Origin: Oopsacas minuta
Lineage: Eukaryota; Porifera; Hexactinellida; Lyssacinosida; Leucopsacidae
Length of the DNA stretch: 64,000 bases
Direction: 5' to 3'
Assembly: GCA_024704765.1 (NCBI GenBank)
Contig: JAKMXF010000111.1
Coordinates: 1,561,627 to 1,625,626, forward strand
Every line of letters starts with the position of its first letter. Position 1 is the first letter of the stretch. The translations under genes were made by a program, and so were the position numbers. Positions 10,002 to 21,051 of this stretch are shown one piece after another. The notes under the pieces were generated by a model that worked only from the letters and a program-made list of their open reading frames with translations, was not told the DNA's origin and did no database searches.

Positions 10002-12451
10002 ACTTAATGTTCCATTCACTAACTTTAAATATATTCCCTTTACAATTGCTAGAATCTTAGTATGTCAGATTCATTAATACTATCAACAGGCCCGGCGGAA
10101 CCAATTTTAAGATTTTCGGGCCAAATTTAACTATCCTTGTAACAGGCTACGGATATAAGTCTGTTTTATACATTTCAGCTGATATAGGAGGTTACACAAT
10201 GTCAAGTCATGTCCCGGAAATTATTCGAGACCCCACTATCAGGGTTGTAATGAAATTTTAATTTCCATCCCCATTCCATTCCTACAGGATTTCCCATGGC
10301 AATCCTGCTCTCTGGGCTACCCATTAAAGTATTTCACGGAACGGAATATTTTTATACCCTATTCTACGGAACTGAACGGTTTTCAAGTGTTGAAGTAAAG
10401 AATGGAAATTATGTCAGTATTTATCCAAATAATAACCCCAGCGATATATTGAGTAGGGACTTAGGTTCGAATAAATGTTGCTATGATTTAGAAACTACTG
10501 GTGAACACCAGTAATGGGTTCAATTCATGAATGGAATTGGGATTTGTGTTTCAAGCTCCATTCCCATTCAGAAGGGAATGGGAATTAAATCCTTGATTCC
10601 TGTGATTAAAGAGCTGAGAATGGGAATTAATTCTAATCCCAAGGAATGGAATGGGAATTAAGCCTTTGATTCGTGGAATTAATGGCTGAGAATGAGAATT
10701 AAGTCCGAAAATTTTTCTTCGGAATGGGAATTGAAGGAATTAATGCTGATTTGAATCCGTCCATGGACTGGACACACAATAATTAAATACCGTATTACCT
10801 CGAATAATAGCCACCTGAGTTCCTAAAAAGTAATAACTGCTTATTGTGAATCGTTATTTCCCCTTTATTTTGACCAATATACTGTTAGTAAGGATTAATA
10901 CACATATTGCAACCACATAGGTATGATTATTATTGAAATTATCGTGTTTACAAACATCGAAACTTCCCTCTCAAGGCGCTTGGAATTAATAATCATCCCG
11001 GCTATTAATTGAGGTAAAACTGTACTTAATATTGTTGTTGAGCATGAAGAAACAGAGTTTTCAATGCTCCGAAATATTACAATTGCAAATTATCCAAATT
11101 TCAGCTAAAGATTCAAAAGCTTAGTTTGAGAGGTGAGAATAACCCAAAAGCTAGAGGGTTGGCATGCTTGCGAAGTGTCGTCCTGACAAAATTCACGATT
11201 AGAATGAGTAATATTGTTTGAGAAGTATTACTAGATATTATATAGAAATATAGTCGACATCGGTAACTCGAACCTCAATGGAATTCAAAATCGGTTCGAG
11301 ATAGCGAATGTCCGAGTTAACGTATGACCTGCATTTAAGGTCCCAATTTATCTTGCGACGCTTTTCAAATGAAATTGAAATTTTTACTGCTTATCTTTAC
11401 TGCTTATTTAGTTTTTTTGGATCTTTTCAAAAATAAAATAACAAATATTCATATCAAGTTATTCAAAAAATTATTTTGTTAATTAATATACTATAAAGTT
11501 AACAGCTGGTAAATCGATCGTGAAAATCTGTTCGAAAAATCGAATGCGAGTTGACGGGTGCAATAAGTAGTAAAAGTAGAACGAAGGGAAGTGAATGACA
11601 AATTTTTGACACTTTTGCAAAAATCTATCTATGGAACATTTCATTTGTTCACTTTGAAATGAAAGACGCCTTATTTGCCATACTATCTATATTGCATCAA
11701 AGAATGCATATTTTAACAAATAAATGCTTACTAGATTTTGGCACGTTCCTGAAATAATGGTTGATAATATATTGTTCTACAAATATGCAATACATTTATT
11801 CGGGCAAAGATGCACCGTTTCTGCAATATTGAATCTATACGTAAAATACCTTCATCTCCAACGTCCAAAATTCACAAAAGGTTGGCAGGCCTTATATTAG
11901 AGTAGGCTATGCTATGGCGTATTATAGCTATTGTAAGAAATTAGTAAGGAGTCCTATTTCACTAGATTTGTTTCCGATATGCTAGCGATATATGAACTTC
12001 AGGGCTTGTGTTTTAGGTCCCAAAACGCACACCGGGAGCAAGCAGAAACACTATTGACCTGCATCACGGGAGTCTATACGCCTGAATAAACAGGTGGCGG
12101 TGTCTTATCCATAAAACATATAGTTATACACTTTGGGTGATGAATTAGGGAAATTGCAATGTCACGTCCCGTATTTTAGGTACGCCCTTTGTGTAGTAAA
12201 CAAGAAATTTGAGATTTCTTAGGTAAAACTTCTCCGTATCAAAATGGTCCGTTCCTTTTCGTGAAATAGGGTACCCCCTCGCTAGATATATATTCCACTG
12301 TCATCTAAATCCAGTATGCAGCTTGTTGCTCGGAGAATCTTGTAATTTTTACTAATTACTATTTAGTTGTATAATTCCGTGCCCGTTATTTAATCGCTCT
12401 TGAGGCGTTAATTTAGCTCAATCTTCCAGAATTAATTAGAGCCCGTTAGCA
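10002..12451. other. Repeat-bearing intergenic region, no gene
   Basis: About 2.4 kb without a supportable gene. It contains the AATGGGAATT-rich repeat tract (separate entry). At about 11250-11330 there is a stretch reminiscent of pogo-type ends (AGTCGACATCGGTAACTCGA), but I could not pair its termini convincingly. The last 150 bases are the presumed leader/promoter of INTS9. I saw no core promoter element I would defend. Confidence 0.4.
10260..10760. repeat. AATGGGAATT-rich degenerate repeat tract
   Basis: Variants of GGAATGGGAATTAA recur many times, in both orientations (for example CCATTCCATTCC near 10270). A longer unit is duplicated about 72 bp apart: 10578-10619 and 10650-10690 both read AATGGGAATTAA, then CTTTGATTC or CTTGATTC, and end GCTGAG. 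A third partial unit starts near 10691. The pattern suggests a decayed minisatellite or the interior of a repetitive element. Confidence 0.6.
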
Positions 12452-14398
12452 ATGTCAGAGGAGTATACCCTTGAGATCCTGAACCTAGGTCCTAGAGCAG
12501 GATCTCCCTGTATCGTACTCCATCTAGATACTCTTACTGTTATGCTGGACTGTAGTTTAGATGTCAGTTCATTTCTTCACTTCCTTCCTCTCCCTCTCAC
12601 GCCCTCTGACCCCTCTCTACCCGCTTGGAAGATTCCCCACCTTAGTTACCCAAAGTCCACTCTTGAGTTATTCCGAGAGAACGGATGCATTGGGAAGATC
12701 TTCCTAGACAGCTGTTTAGAAGCTAGAGTCCCTCTCCTCACTATTCTAGACCCCTCCTCTATAGATGTGGTACTCATCTCCAGCTACAGCAACATGATGG
12801 CACTTCCCTACCTCTTGGAGCAGAAAGGGTTCATTGGTCGTGTCTATGCTACTGAGCCTTGTGCCTCTATAGGAAAGCTACTAATGGAGGAGCTGGTTGG
12901 TTATCTTGAACGGCTACCCAAGGTAGAGGGGAAGGGATGGAAGCAGGTGCGTGACGCTAAGCTAGATTCTTTGGGGATGCGAGAAGAGGATGTCATCAAC
13001 TGGAGACCTCTATACTCTTCAGAAGCAGTCCAGCGCACTTTCAAGAGAATACGAACAGTTAGATTCAATGAGTCTATCGACCTATTTTCTGCTATGAAGG
13101 CCACTCCATTGAGTTCTGGATATTGTCTAGGTAGCTGTAACTGGGTGCTACAGGATGTGTATCGGAGAATCTGCTATCTGGGATCTACTTCTGTCCTCAC
13201 CACCAATCTAATGCCTATGGACAAGAAGCCACTCATCGGACCAGACCTTCTCCTACTGGAGTGCCTAAACAAAGAGCCTGGTGTGAATCCAAGTCACGTC
13301 CTTATGGAGTTATGTGGCAAGCTCGTTCAGACATTAAAGCAAGGAGGAAGCGTGTTGCTTCCCTCCTACTCCTCTGGAACTATATACGATCTCCTCGAGT
13401 GTGTGTACACTACATTAGACCACCAAGCTCTGGGACATATCCCCATATACTTTATCTCCCCAGTAGCTAACGCTTCTCTCGCATATGCGAACATATGTGG
13501 GGAATGGCTCTGTCAGACCAAACAGAACAAAGTGTTCCTCCCAGAGAGCCCGTTCCCACACGCAGAGTATGTCAAGTGTGGTCGTCTCAAGCATTTCCCT
13601 AGTATACACGGTGAACTGGGACTAGTATTCCAAACACCTTGTGTAGTATTCTCTGGTCATCCGTCTCTGAGATGTGGTGACGTCGTGCACTTCCTCTCCA
13701 TGTGGAAGAGCTCTACTAAGAATGCCATAATATTTACAGAACCTGATTTTGACTGTCAACTAGCCCTTGCACCCTATCAGCCTGTTAAATTACAGACGTA
13801 CTACTTCCCTATTGATCCACGCCTCGTATTTCCACGAGACAATGCCCTGCTAGACGAACTTGCTCCTCAACACTTCGTTACCAGCAAGGAGTACATCTCT
13901 GACAGGAGCAGAGGCTGTGAGAAGCATCAGATATCTGCCACATGTCCTGCTTCCTTCTACTCCCCTGGTAGTCTCATTAAAATAGCCATGCAGACTCCAT
14001 TCAGACGTGCTAAACTAACGGAAGAATTAGCAGCTCAACTCTTCCCAACCCATATTCAACAGAATCTGAGTCTGGGGTCTCTATCTGGAGTACTGAGAGA
14101 GAAGGATGGGATCAGTTCTCTCAGATCCAAAGAGCTTAGTCAAGGTCCTCCGATTAAGTCCGTCCAGTTCTGTCTGGCTGGAGAGGCGAATGTAGAGCGG
14201 TTTGTCGAGAAGGTGAAGGAGAGAGGGTTCCTAGACACTCAGGTGGTCAAGAAAGGTAGCGCAGATTGTGTGGTATTTGCTGGTCAGACAGCCCGCGTGG
14301 AATTTGGTACCCGCAGCACTACAGTCATCACACATGGAGAAGACCATCTCAGACACACAATACTGAATGTACTGTTAGACAAGATGAATGTTTTCTAA
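12452..14398 (+). CDS. INTS9: Integrator complex subunit 9 (INTS9)
   Basis: 648 residues from ATG 12452, close to the roughly 658 of human INTS9, in one exon. INTS9 is the catalytically inert metallo-beta-lactamase/beta-CASP partner of the INTS11 endonuclease in the Integrator complex, which cleaves snRNA and promoter-proximal transcripts in the nucleus. Shared landmarks include VMLDCSLD near residue 30, FLPLPLTPS, LISSYSNMMALPYLLEQKGF (about 108-128), VYATEP, ATPLSSGYCLGSCNWV, GTIYDLLECVY, PIYFISPVANASL, FPHAEYVK, LKHFPSIHGE, FSGHPSLRCGDVVHF and FTEPDFDCQLALAPYQP. The metal-binding HxHxDH motif is replaced (SYSNMM at 111-116), as expected for INTS9. The C-terminal part after residue 500 is the less conserved INTS11-binding region. 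No intron or break is seen. Confidence 0.97.
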   Translation: MSEEYTLEILNLGPRAGSPCIVLHLDTLTVMLDCSLDVSSFLHFLPLPLTPSDPSLPAWKIPHLSYPKSTLELFRENGCIGKIFLDSCLEARVPLLTILDPSSIDVVLISSYSNMMALPYLLEQKGFIGRVYATEPCASIGKLLMEELVGYLERLPKVEGKGWKQVRDAKLDSLGMREEDVINWRPLYSSEAVQRTFKRIRTVRFNESIDLFSAMKATPLSSGYCLGSCNWVLQDVYRRICYLGSTSVLTTNLMPMDKKPLIGPDLLLLECLNKEPGVNPSHVLMELCGKLVQTLKQGGSVLLPSYSSGTIYDLLECVYTTLDHQALGHIPIYFISPVANASLAYANICGEWLCQTKQNKVFLPESPFPHAEYVKCGRLKHFPSIHGELGLVFQTPCVVFSGHPSLRCGDVVHFLSMWKSSTKNAIIFTEPDFDCQLALAPYQPVKLQTYYFPIDPRLVFPRDNALLDELAPQHFVTSKEYISDRSRGCEKHQISATCPASFYSPGSLIKIAMQTPFRRAKLTEELAAQLFPTHIQQNLSLGSLSGVLREKDGISSLRSKELSQGPPIKSVQFCLAGEANVERFVEKVKERGFLDTQVVKKGSADCVVFAGQTARVEFGTRSTTVITHGEDHLRHTILNVLLDKMNVF

Positions 14399-15540
14399 TC
14401 TGATCTGATCTGATAGGATCAGCTGGTTTGCATATACTCAATACTATATGTTATAGAGCTACAGTATGAGATACTAGCTTATGTCTTCTGAAGTATTTGG
14501 AATTTTGTATCGGCAGCTCTTTTTAGCTTTAAGAATGGAAGATCAACAGATTTCCTTATTAATAGGATTCAAATACCAGACAAACTATTCTGAGACACAA
14601 ATCACGAGAGGACTAGATTCCTTACCAATTTCATCCTTATTATTTGAATATATAATTTAAACAAGAGTCACTAGGTATCCTCACATCTCAACAAGCGCAG
14701 TATTTACTCGAATAATGGTGATTATTAATATTGACGGGTAGATACGATTCTAGGAAATACGTTAATTAGAGTGTAAGAGTCGGTTTTTCAAGTTTATCAT
14801 TTGTAAATTTATTTGTTGTTTTTATGAATATACATTAAATAAATAGTTGAAATCTTAATATATACTTAGAGATTTGCTCTCAACAGACATATAGGGAGTA
14901 TTCAAGTACGCTGAATCTGAATTTCGCATTTTCATGTTTACCATATACAATTTTGTTGTTTTTATGAATATACGTAAACAAATAGTTGAAATGTATATTT
15001 ATAATTCATTTTGCAATTTTATACTTTGTCAAATTCGAGGCACGAAGTGCTGAGTGTCTGAGTCCCATGCGAACACAAAGTGTTCGCAAGCCGCAGCGCG
15101 AGCAAGTGAAGCGGCTCGTAATTATAATTACTTAGAGTGATCATTCAGCCTAGACGGTTAATTATTTATAGGTTCTTCAGGAGGTGCGATTATTCGAGTA
15201 AATACAGCATCTGAGTATTTGTCAATTATTAAGAATGATTGAATTAAAATGCTTCATCTTATGATTTAGTATTTTTATTCGTAACGAGCCTTTGGCTCGT
15301 CGCTTCGCGATGAACTCGGCGCATTGCGCCTCGGGGTATTCAACGGACAAACAACAATTGAGATTTAATAATATAGATTATACTTTTGTAATTCAGCCGA
15401 AACTCCAAGATCCGGGCATCATTTTTCCCAAAAAGTTTGAGATCTATATTATTAAATTTCAATTGTTGTTTGTCTGTTTGTCTGTGCGTTTGTCTGTGCG
15501 TTTGTCTGTGCGTTTGTTTGTCCGTTGACAAAGAGAGGAT
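14399..15540. other. Repeat-rich intergenic region after INTS9
   Basis: No gene. It carries copies of a dispersed repeat with the signature TTTATGAATATAaagTAAACAAAT (near 14820-14850 and 14950-14990), and GC-rich blocks with CGAAGCGGCTCG-like inverted motifs at about 15040-15120 and 15280-15340. The same blocks recur at 16.3, 20.15, 33.1, 38.2 and 54.9 kb. Confidence 0.5.
15466..15531. repeat. TTTGTCTGTGCG short tandem repeat
   Basis: Tandem 12-bp units of TTTGTCTGTGCG with variants (TTTGTTTGTCCG) directly precede the hAT MITE. The nearby sequences TCCGTTGACAAA and CAACGGACAAACAACA (about 15340) form an inverted pair around this stretch. Confidence 0.6.
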
Positions 15541-15851
15541 TTACGGCAGGGGTGGGCAAACTTTTTCTGCGCGGGCCGCATTTTAATACGGGCAGTACTG
15601 ACCTACGACTACGTTCCATGTTCTAATTTATTAGAGAAATTCTACTAGCTAATTGTAAAATATACAATAATTATACATAATAATAAACTAATATTGTTTA
15701 ATGGTAGCATAATATTGTTTAATGAAATTGCCGCAGGCGTAAGGAAGAGTAAGATAGGATAGTTATCAAATAATTAGAGTACTCAAATAACTTAAGCCAG
15801 GCGGGCCGGATCCGGCCCGCGGGCAGTAGTTTACCCACCTCTGATTTACGG
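15539..15851. mobile_element. hAT-type MITE with 8-bp target-site duplication
   Basis: The element spans 15547-15843 (297 bp). It begins CAGGGGTGGGCAAAC and ends with the near-complementary GTTTACCCACCTCTG, followed inwards by GCGGGCCGCAT on the left and a GCGGGCC/GGCCCGC palindrome on the right. Both are typical of hAT (Charlie-like) terminal inverted repeats. It is flanked by identical 8-bp copies of ATTTACGG at 15539-15546 and 15844-15851, the hAT hallmark. It has no coding capacity. Confidence 0.93.
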
Positions 15852-15859
15852 TATGCAAT

Positions 15860-16380
15860 ATTGAAATTGTCGCATAACTATGTATTTATCGTGTTTAATT
15901 CAAGGAAGTAAATAATAATTCAATAAAACTAAAATATCGAATATGCTGAATCCGGATTTCGCATTTTCAAGTTTCTCATATGTGAATTTATTTTTGTTTT
16001 TTATGAATATAAAGTAAACAAATTTTAAAATTGTGGTAGAAACATGCTTTCAATGGTTATACTGAGGTAATCGAGTATGCTGAGTCCGAATATGGCATTG
16101 TGTGTTTGTTTGTTTGTTGATATGTAAATATATTGTTGTTTTTATGAATATAAAGTAAAAAAATTTGCAAAATCTCAAAATTTACGTAGATACTTGCCCT
16201 CAACGGCTACAAGGGAGTAGATCTTACAAAATAATTCAATAATATATATGCCATATACGTATATTTGTGTATTACATTGTCCTTATATATCTATATTATA
16301 ATACTCAAAGGGGCCGTCAATTTGGAGAAAAATGGATACCTCGAGTTCATCGCGAAGCGACCAGCCAAAGGCTGTATATA
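15860..16380. repeat. Dispersed repeat copies (TATGAATATAAAGTAAACAAAT family)
   Basis: At least two partial copies (near 15940-16030 and 16060-16200) share the order: GCTGAATCCGGATTTCGCAT, TTTCTCATATGTGAATT, TTTTTATGAATATAAAGTAA, and a later 'TGCTCTCAACGGCTA'-like segment. Other copies lie at 14.8-15.0, 19.9-20.1 and 31.9 kb, and in inverse orientation at 48.1-48.3 kb. I could not define the ends. Confidence 0.55.
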
Positions 16381-16691
16381 TTATATACTAATCCGATCTA
16401 CCATAGAGTTATAGTTATTTCTGAGGTAGGTGCACCCTCCGGACGAGACTGCCCGTATCTCAGAGGTTCTAATATACTACGTATATTGATATCCCAACGG
16501 CCTACGTACTTATACTTAAATACTCGTTAATTGATAACTCTTAAGAAACTTCAAAACATAATATACAGTTCGATGGGGTATCAAAATTTGAAGATTATTT
16601 AGTTACATATTTAAGTCACCAATAACTGCAACTGACAACAGTTGTTGGTGGAAACCACTGAAATCTATTTTAGTTTTGAAATTCCTTACAT

Positions 16692-16894
16692 ATAGCTGAG
16701 CTATTGTATAGTATAGTATAGTATAGTATAGTATAGTATAGTATAGTATAGTATAGTATAGTATAGTTTTTTTGCAATACCAAAACTCCATACTCTCATT
16801 CAAAAAGGTGACTTTCATTAATCCGAAAAATGACCTTTCCGCGAAGATAGAAAAGCTAATACACAAAAACTATACTATAGTATAGCTGAGCTAT
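16692..16894. mobile_element. MITE with ATAGCTGAGCTAT ends, copy 1 (carries expanded TATAG repeat)
   Basis: Bounded by ATAGCTGAGCTAT at 16692-16704 and again at 16882-16894; this 13-mer is nearly self-complementary. The interior includes TTTTTTTGCAATACCAAAACTC, a segment with alternating GTGACTTTCATTAATCC and AATGACCTTTCC, and CACAAAAACTATACTATAG. The reverse complement of the same order is found at 26784-26932. Copy 1 is longer because of a 61-bp (GTATA)n run. Confidence 0.75.
16706..16766. repeat. (GTATA)n microsatellite inside a MITE
   Basis: About twelve tandem GTATA units in 61 bp, located inside the terminal region of the MITE. The second copy (26.8 kb) has only the unexpanded sequence at the equivalent place. 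Confidence 0.9.
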
Positions 16895-16999
16895 GTCTAA
16901 GCTATTTGATAGTATATACTGGCTGTGCTGAATTGACCATAATTGTAACGATTATCGATGAGTTATAAGAGAATATTAACAAAACATAGGGCATCCATT

Positions 17000-17330
17000 G
17001 TCTCTGCGGTAGCTCAGAAAATGCCAACTCCTAATTTTATTAGTACTTTTGATCAAGCTATTGTTAGGATACCTCTTGATTTCAAACTGGATAAAAACAA
17101 ATTATTTCTGGTCAGATCAAATCCTTGCCTTCACATATTCAACAAGGATCTAGTTCTACAGATGAGTATGATTTCTAGAGGAACTGGACAGCGAGTGATA
17201 TTTTCCTGTTCTTAGCTCAGATTATGAGTCTAATTCTATTCGTAATCTCAATTCTGAATTTCTCCAGAAAATTTCAATTCTACTAACCAACTGGAATTAC
17301 AGTAGATGATAAATTATTGAATTAGTGCTC
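17000..17330 (+). pseudogene. NHL-propeller pseudogene fragment
   Basis: The plus strand encodes IPLDFKLDKNKLFLVRSNPC then LHIFNKDLVLQMSMISRGTG. This parallels the penultimate NHL blades of the genes at 6.3 kb (DIKVTSRDILVLTGGDPCIR) and 18.3 kb (DIKLTRDYISVLDESDPCLH). After a stop at about 17213-17215 the similarity resumes in another frame (SDYESNSIRNL) and ends with PTGITVDD near 17290-17310, like PTGISVDN of the intact gene. It is a truncated, frameshifted relic just upstream of an intact relative. Confidence 0.7.
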
Positions 17331-17334
17331 TGCG

Positions 17335-18322
17335 CAAAAGTGTTAGAATGGTCTCCAGATTTCTAATTCTATGAAATTTGTTTACTTATATACATAAAAT
17401 CTCAAATCACCGTCTGTGCCGACTAAAATTTTACCAAATTCATTTTAGAGGATTATTGAAACTTTATTACTTTACTAAATATCTATTTTAGCAAAGAAAG
17501 TTAAAATTGAATTTTACTAATAAACATACTAAAATGTTAAATCGAATTATCGTCCCTGTTACTCCGATTTAATGAATGGAAGCTAAAATGCATAAATTAC
17601 TCCACCAGAAGTAATTTATGCATTTATGCCTAATTATGCGCTTCTTTACAGCAATATGGTATTTTACGTTTTACCATACTTATGTGTGTTATTGAGGATC
17701 TAAATTACAACTATCTAGCCTTCATAATTCTCCAAGAAGCAGTGCTAACTGGATCGGCCTCTAAAGTTTTGACCCAGCGTACTCTCTAATGCATTTTCGA
17801 TTTTGAGGGTTGCCTTTTAGTCCAAAGCATGAATGCTATTCAAAAAGAAAATTGTTTCTATGAGAACTTCACGCTGAATCAAAAACCCCACTTATAATGC
17901 AATCTAAGAACATCGGTTTTAGCGGTAGACTACCCTATAGCCCCTTTCTCTGGCGTCACTAAACTCCTATAGGAAAGTTTTCAAGGGCTCAGGCTGGTCA
18001 AACCATGTCCTAATATTCTTTACGCAAAATACAACTCCGACCAACAATTTTCGCTGAATTCGAAAAAGGTACTTAGAAATGAAAAATCCAAGGCCACGAT
18101 GCTTTCATTTGAGCCTTGAGTGGGCATTAGGCTCAGTCCAAAGAATTTTAGTACTATTTAAAACTGCTTGACTTCCTGGGGCCTGAGAATTTGTCAGAAT
18201 AGGTTTGCAGGTATAGTGATTGAACCCTGTTATTAACGGCACCCTAAACAGTCCCACCAATGATTCTCATAATAACTTTATCATATCACCCTCCAAGATA
18301 ATTGGTTAGATATTATATCATA
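17335..18322. other. Intergenic, no gene seen
   Basis: About 1 kb between the NHL fragment and the intact NHL gene. I noticed no open frame or known repeat; short inverted segments around CATAAATTAC (17590-17620) are present but weak. Confidence 0.4.
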
Positions 18323-19573
18323 ATGGCTACGGCTGAGCCTGTAGCTATGGGAGAAGATAATTTCGTAGTAGAATTGAATGGTGTAAGAGACAAGATTATA
18401 ACTAAATTCTCTGAGTTAATTGAATGTCTTAAAGCAAGAGAAGATAATTTGTTGAAAGAATTAGATAATATCATAACATTATATGGTGTATACAAAGATA
18501 AACTTCTAAGAGTAAAAACAAAAAAAGAGGATTTAAATAGAGTGGGAAATTTTCTTGAGGGATCCTTCCACTCATCTGTAAAATTGATGAACGATAAATA
18601 CTTGAAAGAAATTGATTTGAAATTGAAATCAATAGAGATTCCAATTGAACCAAGCATGGTTAAATTCGTATGTGAGAACAACTCATTGTTAGCAGAGATA
18701 AACAAATTCGGACAGTTAGTAGACAAATTGAATCCTGTTTCTGCTTGTCAGAGCAAGATACCATCTCTAGTGGATGTTAGCGAGAACGAAAAGAGAATTG
18801 AATTATTCAATCCATGTGGTTTAACTATTGATTTGAAAACTGGTAATATTTATGTTGCAGATTATTTTCATCACTATGTAAGAGTATTTGACAGCAACGG
18901 TCAGCATTTGTTCAAATTTGGAGATGAAGGAGAAGGGAAGATGGAGTATCCAAGAAGTGTAACAAGCTCTGGCGATAGAATTTTCATTTCACAGGGGACA
19001 GGGTTGTCCCATGAGGGTAGCGATGGTATCCTCCTGTATAAACTTGACGGGGAGTTTGTTTGTAGGATAGGAACTCGAGGAAAGGGAGAACTAGAATTTA
19101 ACTGTCCTCATGGATTAGCAATAGATGAAGCTAGTATGGATATTTATATTAGTGACTACAATAACAATCGTATCCAGATACTTACAAAAGTATTTACATT
19201 CAAATCTCAGTTTGGTAGTGAAGCACTCTCCTGTCCTCATGATATAAAACTGACTAGAGACTATATTTCTGTGTTAGATGAATCTGATCCTTGTCTTCAC
19301 CTTTTTAACTATGAGTATATACTCATAAAGAGTGTTGTTTCACTCGGAATACAGTTCATACCGTATTACTTTTGCATTGACAATTTTAATAATATTCTTC
19401 TATCAGATCCCAACTCTAATTCTGTTCATATTTTCAGTCCTCAATTTGAGTTTATACACAAGATTACAGTTTCAAACTCTCCGACTGGTATTTCTGTAGA
19501 CAACCAAAGCAATCTGGTGGTTGTGTACCAAGCAGATTTGAGCTGTCGAATTCTGTTTTTAAAATATTTATGA
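18323..19573 (+). CDS. Coiled-coil/NHL-repeat propeller protein, 416 residues
   Basis: Translation starts at ATG 18323 (MATAEPVAMGEDNF). Residues about 10-140 form a charged coiled coil. From about 150 onward come NHL repeats: FNPCGLTIDLKTGNIYVAD then HHYVRVFD; MEYPRSVTS; FNCPHGLAIDEASMDIYISD then NNNRIQIL; LSCPHDIKLTRDYISVLDES; and a last blade PTGISVDNQSNLVVV. This gives a probable six-bladed beta-propeller. The layout resembles the C-terminal two-thirds of TRIM-NHL proteins without RING and B-boxes. Such proteins usually act as binding platforms for protein or RNA; the substrate is unknown here. The reading frame is intact and single-exon, with pseudogene relatives 1 kb upstream and at 1-262. 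Confidence 0.85.
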   Translation: MATAEPVAMGEDNFVVELNGVRDKIITKFSELIECLKAREDNLLKELDNIITLYGVYKDKLLRVKTKKEDLNRVGNFLEGSFHSSVKLMNDKYLKEIDLKLKSIEIPIEPSMVKFVCENNSLLAEINKFGQLVDKLNPVSACQSKIPSLVDVSENEKRIELFNPCGLTIDLKTGNIYVADYFHHYVRVFDSNGQHLFKFGDEGEGKMEYPRSVTSSGDRIFISQGTGLSHEGSDGILLYKLDGEFVCRIGTRGKGELEFNCPHGLAIDEASMDIYISDYNNNRIQILTKVFTFKSQFGSEALSCPHDIKLTRDYISVLDESDPCLHLFNYEYILIKSVVSLGIQFIPYYFCIDNFNNILLSDPNSNSVHIFSPQFEFIHKITVSNSPTGISVDNQSNLVVVYQADLSCRILFLKYL

Positions 19574-21051
19574 ATTATTTTTTTCAAGCAAGGATAAATA
19601 ATTTATTATTTAATTAATTCGCTTTGATATTACGTATTCAGTATCCTCTGTTGTAATTATGCTATTATCTTTGAGTGAATATTTTTGTCTCATTTCTTAT
19701 CCCTACATAATAATATTCTTCCATCTTTATTTTGTTTGTGCCTTCATTTGTTAAATTTTACAACAACTCAACAATTTATGATAAGTACAGTGGTCCACAA
19801 AATTGGACGCCTACCCTTATAAGAGCTGGAAAGTTAACATTATTTACTCCTGAATCTACATTATTAAATCTCAATTGTTGTTTATTTGTCTGTTGTCAAC
19901 AAACAAACAAACGTTTCTAGGAATATAAAGTAAAACAAATGATCCAAATTTCAAAATATACATACAAGCTTGCTCTAAACGGCTATACAGGACAGGGGTA
20001 ACACAATACGGTGAACCAGAATTTCGCATTTTCAAGTTTCTCATTTGCAAATTTATTTGTTGTTTTTATGAATATAAAGTAAACTAATTGTTGAAATATT
20101 TATTTATTAATTCAATTTTGCAATTTTATACTTTGCTAAATTCGAGTCACATGCGTACACAAAGTGTTCGCATGCCGCGCAACGCGAGTAAGCGAAGCGG
20201 CTCGTTACAAATTAATCTATATTCTCTAGGTCTAATATGATTTGAATTATGGCCATGTTGCATGTATGTAGATCAAAATTTCATACGATAATTTTTCGTA
20301 TTCCTTTCTACTCCATACTTACCCCTTAATAACATGTTGAAACTTATTGGAACTTTACGATGATAATGTAAGTATCGGATTAATCCCCCAAATGTGTGAA
20401 CTTTACATTTGAGATGAAGTTGAAACTTAGACATCAAAATGTGTCAATCCATTGTGAATTCAAGATTTAAAATGAACCTAGACCAAATGAAGGCCTTGAG
20501 AACTTTCTAAGTAGTCTCACTGAATTCTTCATAATCGGAAGGAGAAACCCCTAGAAAAATATGCACCTGTATTAAATTCATAGATACCCGATATGGTTGG
20601 TTCTTTATTTAGATTGCAGATGTTGATTTGTAACATCCAATTATCTAATTAGGTTACAGGTGTTGCATTCTATTATATGCTGATATTTTCCTATTGATTA
20701 ATGGTGTTTATTTGGCAGTATTCATTCACATTGGAGAAAGGCTTAGGTGTTTTTTGGATTGGATCTTTGAAATATATGTATATACTTGTACCTTGTGAGG
20801 AAAATCCGTTATTTGTAACTTAAAAATATGTAGATATCATGTATAGGTGCGGGATTAATATAATTATAAAGTTAGTATATTTGTAGTAAGCTAAAGGCTG
20901 TGATAATATTATTCTACATAATGAGCCAAATATTCTGATTTGGGATTACACACAATAGTATTCAAATTAACGATCACTTCTGAGTTAAAATAATTTATCC
21001 GAGGAATTATCTTTAATCTCAATTTAATTAGAAACAATAGCATGTTCTGAG
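19574..21051. other. Intergenic with dispersed repeats
   Basis: No gene. About 19840-20215 contains the dispersed TATGAATATAAAGTAAA repeat followed by the block with AAGTGTTCGCATGCCGC and AAGCGAAGCGGCTCG, in the same order as at 14.9-15.1 kb. The last 300 bases precede the dynein start; no promoter element is defensible. Confidence 0.5.

Noticed and set aside
15292-15531. Overlapping frames on both strands around 15.3-15.5 kb
   Set aside because: Produced by the TTTGTCTGTGCG tandem repeat and an inverted repeat, not by a gene.
16267-16530. 87-codon frame near repeats
   Set aside because: Lies in dispersed repeat sequence and shows no protein-like conservation.
18313-18726. 137-codon frame antisense to the intact NHL gene
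   Set aside because: A shadow of the coiled-coil coding sequence on the other strand; composition and position explain it.
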